DNA of 64,000 nt from Bacteroidales bacterium UBA5833. Lineage in GTDB: Bacteria; Bacteroidota; Bacteroidia; Bacteroidales; Lentimicrobiaceae. The position numbers and the translations under genes are program-made. Shown piece after piece: positions 48,001 to 57,000 of the stretch. The DNA lies in NCBI GenBank assembly GCA_002433025.1, contig DJGZ01000064.1, positions 7,202 to 71,201 on the forward strand, read 5' to 3'. The notes beneath the pieces are model-generated. The model was not told where the DNA came from. It saw only the letters and a list, made by a program, of their open reading frames with translations, and did not search any database. How positions within the stretch are numbered: the first letter of the stretch is position 1; each line of letters begins with the position of its first letter.

Positions 48001-51000
48001 TACACCGGATTAATAGCAGCTGTGTTGCTGAAAGTTCCCGATCCGCTGCTGCTCCACAACAAGGTTGCATAACCACTTGCAGTAGCTCCCGAGAGTGTAT
48101 AACTCTGTCCTTCGCAAATGGAAACATCAGCACCTGCATTGGCCAATGGACCAGCCTGCAGATTGAGGTTCATAGCTGAAGTGACTTCGCCTGTGCAAGG
48201 AGCAATGGCTGTAGCATGCAAAGTGAGTGTTACCTGTCCGTTGGTTACATCACCCTGCGAAGGAGTGTAAACCGGAGAAATGGTATTGGCTCCTGTTATG
48301 GTTCCTGTTCCATTGTGAGTCCAGTAAATGGTAGCATAATTCGAGGCTGTGGCTCCGGTTACCTGGAATGAAGCTGTTCCGCAACTGTTGGCATTGGGGC
48401 CGGCATTGGCCTGAGGGGTCAGGTTGAATGTCAGCGTCATGTTGTCTGAAGCAGTGGTATTGCATGGAGCAAGGCTTGAAGCAGTAATTGTAAGTACAAC
48501 CGAACCTGAAGCAACATCTGCAGCACTTGGATAATACTCAGGATTTACCAGTGTAGTATTGGAGAAAGTTCCGGTTCCGCTGGTGCTCCAGGTAATGGTT
48601 GAATAATTTACTGCTGATGCTCCTGTAAGTGAATAACTGTCGTTGCCACATACTGCATCATCACTACCTGCCGAAACTGTTGGAATTGGTGCAAATGAAA
48701 GCACAAGTGCATCGGAAATATTATTGGTACAAGGTGAATTTCCTGTTGCAGTAAGTGTCAGGGTTACGTTGCCTGATGAAATATCAGCAAGACTGGCAAC
48801 ATAGGTTGGATTGATTGAACCCGGGTTGATAAATGTTCCGGTTCCTGAAGTTGACCATGCAAGTGTATTGTAGCTGCTTGCAGTGGCGTCAGTAATTGTG
48901 TAATCTGAGCTGCAGCTCACTGCATCGGCACCGGCATATACCTGAGGCTGACGGGTGATGGTCAGTATCATGATATCGGTGGCAGGAGTGCTGCATGGAG
49001 CTGTTGCAAAAGCTGTGAGTGTAATGGTAACACTGCCGGCTGTGATGTCGGCTGCGCCGGGAGTGTAAGTTGGGGTAAGTGTGGAACCATTGGCAAATGT
49101 TCCGGTTCCGCTGCTGCTCCAGCTAAACAATGTACTGTTTGAAACCGAACCACTCAGGGTATGAGTGCTGCCTTCGCAAATGGCTGCATCGCTGCCTGCA
49201 TTGGCTGTGGCCGCCCTTTGAATGGTGAGCACCATCTGATCTGCTGCAGTATTGCTGCAAGGAGATGCTGCAGTGGCTGTGAGGGTAAGTATAACTGAGC
49301 CGTTGGCGATGTCGGTAGCACTTGGGGTATAAATGGGGTTGATGGTGTTTTGTCCCGAGAAGCTTCCCGATCCTGATGTGCTCCAGCTTAATGTACTGTA
49401 GTTGGATGCTGTGGCTGTAGTTACCATAAAGGTTGAACCTTCACATACTGATGCGTCAACACCAGCATTGGCCACAGGCTCATTCAAAAGGGTGAGCAGT
49501 TTGCTGTCGGTAACCAGCTGTGTGCAGGGTGCGTTGCTCATCACCTCGAGGGTAAGAACAACCGAACCATTGGCAAAATCAGCTGCACTGGGCAGATAAG
49601 TCGGAGTAAGAGTAGTCTGGTTGATGAATGATCCGGTTCCGCTGCTTGTCCATGTAAATGAACTGTAATTGGTTGCAGCAGCACCTGTTACCAGATAAGA
49701 AGAAGAACAGGTAACATCATCAGTACCTGCAAAAGCAGTAGCTGCCGGAGTAATGGTGAGCAGCAACTGATCTGTTGCAGGGCTTGAGCATGGCGATACC
49801 GGACTTCCGGTAAGGGTAAGCACAACAGAACCATTGGCTATGTCGCTTGCACCCGGGGTATACACCGGATTGATAATGTTTGGATTACTGAATGTACCAC
49901 TTCCGGATGTTGACCAGGTGATCAGTGATGTGTGAACTGCCGAAGCGCCATTGATGGCAAAGGTATTTCCGGCACAGATTGAACCATCGTTGCCGGCATT
50001 TACTACCGGGCCTTGATTCAGGTTGATTCTAACAACATCTGAAGTGCTTCCTGTACATGGTGCTGTTGCCTGTGCTGTTAAGGTAAGATCAACAAAGCCG
50101 GCGGCAAGGTCTGCTGCACCGGGCACATAGGTGGGCGACAAGGTGGTGGCATTCGACAAAGTACCGGTTCCCGAACTTGTCCACAACAGACTGCTGTAAT
50201 TGGAAGCTGTAGCTCCGCTCAATGTTACTGCTGCATCGCATGAAGTAACATCGGGGCCGGCATTTACAACTGGCAATGTATTGAATGTAAGTATCATAAG
50301 ATCGCTTACCGATCCTGTACATACGCCGGCGGCTGTTGCCTGTATGGTTAAAACTACTGAACCATTGGCGATATCAGCTGCACTCGGGTTGTAGGTTGCA
50401 TTAACGATTGCCGGATTGGTAAACGATCCGCTGCCTGAGGTGGTCCAGCTTACTGAAGCATAATTGGCAGCAGAAGCTCCTGATAATGTATAGGTTAATC
50501 CTTCGCAAATGGTAGCATCGGGGCCTGCATTTACTGTAGCCATCCGGTTAATTGTCAAAAGCATATCGTCGGTAACCAGCATATTACATGCTCCGGTTCC
50601 CTGCACCGACAGGCTGATGGTTACACTTCCGGCAGCTACATCGGCCGCACTGGGAATATAAGTAGGTGTAAGTGTGTTTTGATTCAGGAAAGTTCCGCTT
50701 CCGCTTGACATCCAGCTGAATACCAGGCCTGTAGTTGCGGTAGCTCCGGTAATGGTGTACTGCTGGCCTTCACAAATGGTAGCATCTGCACCTGCATAAG
50801 CTTCCGGCTCCTGAGCAATGGTAATAATCATCTGATCGCTCACCGGGTTGCTGCATGGCGCTGCTGAAATGGCAGTAAGTGTAAGTACAACCGAACCGGT
50901 AGTGATATCAGCTGCACTGGGGGTGTAGGTTGGTGTGAGGGTAGTTGCTCCGCTTAAAGTGCCTGATCCGCTGCTTGTCCATGCCAGGCTGCTGTAATTG

Positions 51001-54000
51001 CTTGCTGCGGCAGTGGATACAGTAAATGACTGGGTTTCACAGATGGTGGCATCGGAACCGGCATTGGCGGTAGCTGCGGGTACGAGGGTAAGAATCATGG
51101 CATCGGTAGCCGGAGTGCTGCAGGGACTTACTGCGTTTCCGGTGAGGGTAAGGGTTACACTACCCAAAGTGAAGTCAGCTAAACTTGGGGTATAAGTGGG
51201 TGTTAATGTTCCATTTCCTGAGAAACTTCCGCTGCCTGTAGTTGTCCAGTTGAGTGATGAAGTTCCTGAAGCAGTTGCTCCGCTGATGGTGTGTGTACTT
51301 CCCTGACACAAGGTAGCATCGGGACCTGCATTTACCAGCGGAGCTGCTGTAATGGTAATCAGTTTGCTGTCAACAGCGGTGCCGCCGCATGGAGCCTGTC
51401 CGAAAGCGGTTAGTGTAAGTACAACAGAACCTGCTGAAATATCAGAAGCACCTGGAGTATAGGTTGGGGTCAGGGTGGTTGCATTATTCAGAACACCACT
51501 GCCACTGCTTGTCCACAGCACATTATTGTAATGCTGTGCACTGGCATCGGCTACTATAACTGTACCGCCTTCACAAATGTTAACATCAGCACCGGCATTG
51601 GCTGTAACTGCTTCTGCAAAAGTGAGCAGCATATCATCGCTGTGTTCAGTGCAGGGAGGATTACCATATGCACTAAGGGTAAGGGTTGCAAATCCGGTAA
51701 GCAAATCGGCAGCACCAGGGGTATAGGTTGGGGTAAGTGTATTTGCCAGGGCAAATGAGCCATCTCCTGAAGTTGTCCACATCAAAGACAGGTAATTACT
51801 TGCTGATGCTGTGGAAACTGTAAATGCCGATCCTTCGCAAATAGTTGCATCAGCACCGGCGTTGGCCAAAGGACCTTCTTCAAATATAAGAATCATAAAA
51901 TCACTTACTGAACCGGTACAAGGTGCAGTGGCATTTACCGAAACTGTGAGAATCACCTGACCGGCAAGCAGATCTGCTGCACTGGGAGTATATACAGGGT
52001 TAAGTAAAGCGGGATTGCTGAAGGTTCCGCTGCCTGAAGTTGACCACAAAACTGAACTGTAATGCTGGGCTGTTGCCAGGCTCAGGGTGTAGCTGCTTCC
52101 AAAACAAATGGTGGCATCGGGTCCGGCATTTACCAATGGTAATGGACTTACTGTAAGTACTTTGGTATCGGTTACATCACCGCAGGGTGCGTTTCCGAAA
52201 GCTGTGAGCTGAAGGCTTACCGATCCGGCCAAAGCATCAGCTGCTGAAGGAGTGTAAGAAGGAGTGAGTGTATTGCCGCCAACCAGCACTCCCGAACCGT
52301 TGTGAGTCCAGTTGATGGCTGAGTAGTTGGATGCGGTTGCATCAAATACCATATAAGTATCACCTTCGCATACCGAAGCATCGGCTCCTGCATTGGCAGT
52401 AGCTTCTCTGTTGAGTGTAAGCACAAATGAACCGGAAGGATTTGAAGGACATGGGCTTGCACTGATTGCTGTAAGGGTAAGCGTTACGCTTCCTGCAGCA
52501 ACATCGGCAGCGCTGGGCTGATATGATGGATTTAAAGCAGTTGCGTTGGTAAAAACACCACTTCCGGAAGTCGTCCACAACAATGAAGCATAATCCGAAG
52601 CAGTAGCACCTGTAATATTGTACAATGCCATTCCGCAGGAAATGCCATCAGGTCCGGCATTTACTTCAGGCATGGGAACTACGGTTACCACTTTTGTATC
52701 AACAGCCGGCAAATTGCAGGGTGCTGCACTGTTAGCGGTAAGGGTAAGAATTACTGTTCCGTTGGTTACATCCTCGGGACTCGGGAAATAGGTGGGGCTC
52801 AAGGAGCTTCCGTTGCTGAAGGTACCAGTTCCTGAAGTTGACCAGTTGATGGTAGAATAATTGGCAGCTGTTGCATCCAGAATAATTAATCCGGTGCCTT
52901 CACAAACTGAGGCATCAGCTCCGGCATTGGCTGTGGCTGCTCTGTTAACTGTCAGAATAAATGAGTCGGTGGCCTGTCCGGTGCAAGGAGAAGTTGAATT
53001 GGCGCGGAGTGTAAGAACCACACTTCCGGCAGCGATATCGGCTGTGCCCGGAGTGTAGGTTGGAGTAAGCGTGGTTGCGTTTACAAAAGTTCCGTTTCCG
53101 CTTGTTGTCCAGATTAAACCTGAATATCCGCTGGCAGTTGCTGTAGTTACATTGTAGGATTCATTCTCGCAAATAGCGGCATCAATGCCGGCATCTGCCA
53201 GTGGGCTTTCCTGAATGGTAAGTACCATAAAGTCGCTGATGGGCGCAACACACGGAGCCATACTTGTGGCGGTGAGTGTAAGCAACACGCTTCCGTTGGC
53301 GATATCTGCAGCACTTGGAGTGTAGGTAGTAACCAAAATTGCCGGATCGGTAAAAACACCGGTTCCGCTGCTTGTCCACATCAATGAGGTGTGATTTATT
53401 GCTGAAGCCGATGAGGTTTGATAGGTGGCTGTTTCACAAATGGTTGTGCTTGCGCCGGCGTCAACAATGGCCTGCCTGCGGATGGTAAGCGTCATGTTGT
53501 CGCTTACGGTCTGATTACAGGGAGCAATGCTGGTTCCGCTGATGGTAAGGGTAACCCAGCCCAAAGCTATATCGGCAGGACTTGGGGTATAAGTTGGAGT
53601 GAGTGTGTTGGCATTGATGAATGAACCTGTGCCAGAGGAAGTCCAGAGTATGTTGTTGTAATTGGTTGCTGAAGCAGTATTCGGGGTAAATGTTGAGGTT
53701 TCACAAATGGTTTCATCGGCTCCGGCATTAACAACAACCAAAGGGCGAATGGTTATAATCATCTGATCAACAGCAGGAACTGCACAAGGAGTATTGGGAT
53801 TGGCTGTAAGTGTAAGAACCACTGATCCGTTGGCAATATCAGCCGGACTCGGCATGTAGGTGGGAGTTATGGTATTTGCATTCAGCAAGGTTCCTGATGT
53901 TCCGCTGGAAACCCACTGCAGGGTGCTGTAATTGGATGCCGAGGCAGTAGTGATGGTGAAAGTTCCTACGCAAATGGTTTCGTCGGCTCCGGCATTGACA

Positions 54001-57000
54001 ACCGGCTGACGGCGGATGGTAAGTATCATCTGATCAGTAACTTGTCCTGTGCAGGGCAGCAATCCGGTGGCTGTAAGGGTCAGTGTTACACTTCCGTTGA
54101 TAATATCAGTAGCGCTCGGGGTGTAAATGGGATTTAAGGCTGCATTGTTTGAGAACCAGCCTGAACCCGAAGTTGTCCATTGCAAGCTGCTGTAATCGAG
54201 TGCTGTGGCGCTTGACAACAGGTAGGTATCACCTTCGCAGGTAGCAGCATTCGCCCCTGCATCGATGGTTGGCATGGGATGAATGGTAAGCAGCATGGCA
54301 TCGCTCACCGATCCGCTGCAGGGCAGCAAACTGGTAGCATTCAGGTAAAGAAGTACCGATCCGGCTGCGATGTCAGCCGGGCCAGGGGTATAGGTTGGAT
54401 TAATGGAATTGTGATTGGAAAACATTCCATCTCCCATGGTAGTCCATGTAATGGCTGAATAGTTGGTTGCTGAAGCATCAAAAATGTAGTATGATCCTGT
54501 TTCACAGATTTCACCGTCACTTCCGGCATTCACTACCGGAGGCTGGCTGATCTGCAGGTTCATGATATCAAATGTTGAGGAACTGCAAGGCGCCACGCCT
54601 TGTCCGGTAATCATCAGAATCACGCTGCCGTTGGTAATATCCTGCGGACTGGGCGTGTAAACCGGATTGACGAGGGTAGGATCTGAGAAACTTCCACTCC
54701 CTGATGTTGTCCAGTAAACCGATGATACACTCTGAGCGTTAGCTCCTGTAAGCGGAACGTTTGAGCCTACGCAGATCTGAATATCAGGCCCGGCGTCTAC
54801 CAAAGGTTCGCTTATCACTGTGAGCATCATCTGATCGGTAGCATTTCCTGTACAGGGATTCACACCGTATGAGGTAAGGGTAAGTATGGCAAAACCCAGT
54901 GATTCATCAATAATACCAGGAATGTAAGTAGGATAAAGGGTATTGGCAGCAAGTAAAATACCATCTCCTGAAGATGACCAGGCCAGTGAAGAATAGTTGC
55001 TGGCTGTGCTTCCAACAATGGTATGTGACTGGTTGGCACAAATGGTGGCATCGTTTCCGGCAAATGCTGTGGGTGCATCGGTGATGGTGATTTCCATTAC
55101 ATCTGAATCAGTTACAATACACGGAGCAACAGCATAGGCTGTCATGGTGAGTTGCACCGAACCAATCATAATATCGGCAGCAGATGGGACATATGTGGGT
55201 GTTAAAGTAGTTGGATTCAGCAAAGTGCCGCTTCCGGAGCTGGCCCACATCACCGATGACGAATTGGTAGCAGCGGCGTTGTTAACCGTATAACTGCTTC
55301 CTGCACAGATGGGAGCATCAGTTCCTGCATTGGCTACCGGATTACGCCTGATATTCAGGGTCATATCACTGGTTTGTGGCTGGCAAGGTGGGTTGGTGGC
55401 GGTAAGTGTAAGCGTAACTGCGCCATTGGCAATATCGGCCAGGCTGGGAGTGTAAACAGGATTCAGGGTGTTGATGTTGTTGAAGTTACCAGAACCGCTG
55501 GTGCTCCAGGTTAGTGAAGTGTAGTTTGAGGCTGTTGCGTTGATCAGCTCATAAGTGCTGCCTTCACAAATGTTGGCATTGGGCCCGGCAAAAACCAGAG
55601 GCAATGGTCTGATGGTAAGGATAACATTGTCTGAAACAATATCAGTACATGGAGGCAAAGATGTGGCCGATAGGGTCAAAGTAACCAAACCGTTGATGAG
55701 GTCGCCGGGTCCGGGTGTGTAAATTGGCGTGAGTGAAGTGGGGTTGATAAACACTCCGTCTCCGTTTGAGGTCCACATCAATGTGTTGTAATTGGTAGCT
55801 ACTGCACCGGTTACATTATGAGGGCCTTCACAAATGGTGAGATCGTTTCCTGCAAAAACTGTGGGTATCTGATTGATGGTTACAAGCACTGCATCTGCCG
55901 AAGGAGCAACACAGGGTGCATTGCCCATGGCTGTAAGGGTAAGTGTAACAGCTCCGTTTGCAATGTCGGCTGCACTTGGGGTATAGGTAGGATCTGTCTG
56001 ATTTGCATTAACCAGCGTACCACTGCCCGATGATGTCCAGTTAATGGACGAATAATATTGTGCACTTGCTCCTGTTACTGTAAAACTATTACCTCCGCAT
56101 ACCGAGAAGTTAGCTCCGGCGTTGGCAAGCGGGGCAGGCGTTACTGCAATCTGCATCATATCGGTAACAGTGGCAGCACATGGCGCCTGTCCGGTTACTG
56201 TCATGGTCAGGGTTACAATGCCTGAAAGGGCATCGGCATTGGTTGGGGTATAAGTTGGGGTTAATGATCCTGCATTTGCCAGAACTCCTGTTCCTGTAGT
56301 GGTCCAGTTTATTGCAGAATAATTGGTTGCTGATGCTGTTGTAACAGTAAACGGAGTGGTTTCGCAGGTTTGGCCGTCAAGTCCGGCATAAGCTGTAGGC
56401 TCACCACCAATTGAAAGTACCATATCGTCGGAAACCGGAGTTGCACAGGGTGCATTTCCGGTAAGTGTGATCGATAAGGTTACTGTACCGGCAATAACAT
56501 CGGTAACACTGGGCAAATAGGTGGCATTGAGGGTGGCAGGATTGATAAATGATCCTGAACCGCTGCTTGTCCAGAGTAATGTGGCATAATTTGAAGCCGA
56601 TGCTCCGGTTAGTGTATAAGGATTGGTTCCGCATGATCCTGCATCGGGGCCGGCATTAACTACAGGCCTGCGGGTTATGGTGAGCGCTTTTACCGAAGTT
56701 GTATTGCCTGTACATGGTGCCAAAGGAGTTGCAGTTAGCGTCAGATTCACACTTCCGGCAATGGCATCGGCAACACTTGGTGTATAGGTCGGGCTCAAGG
56801 TACCATTATTCATAAAAGTACCGCTGCCGCTACTGCTCCAGTTGAGTGTACCGTAGTTTGATGCACTGGCATCGGTAATGGTCAGCGAACTGCCCTCACA
56901 AACCAGTGCTGCACTTCCGGCATTGGCTGAAGGAGCTGCATTAATAAATAATACTATGTCATCACTTAAAATTGTTGATGCACAACTGCCATTTCCGTAA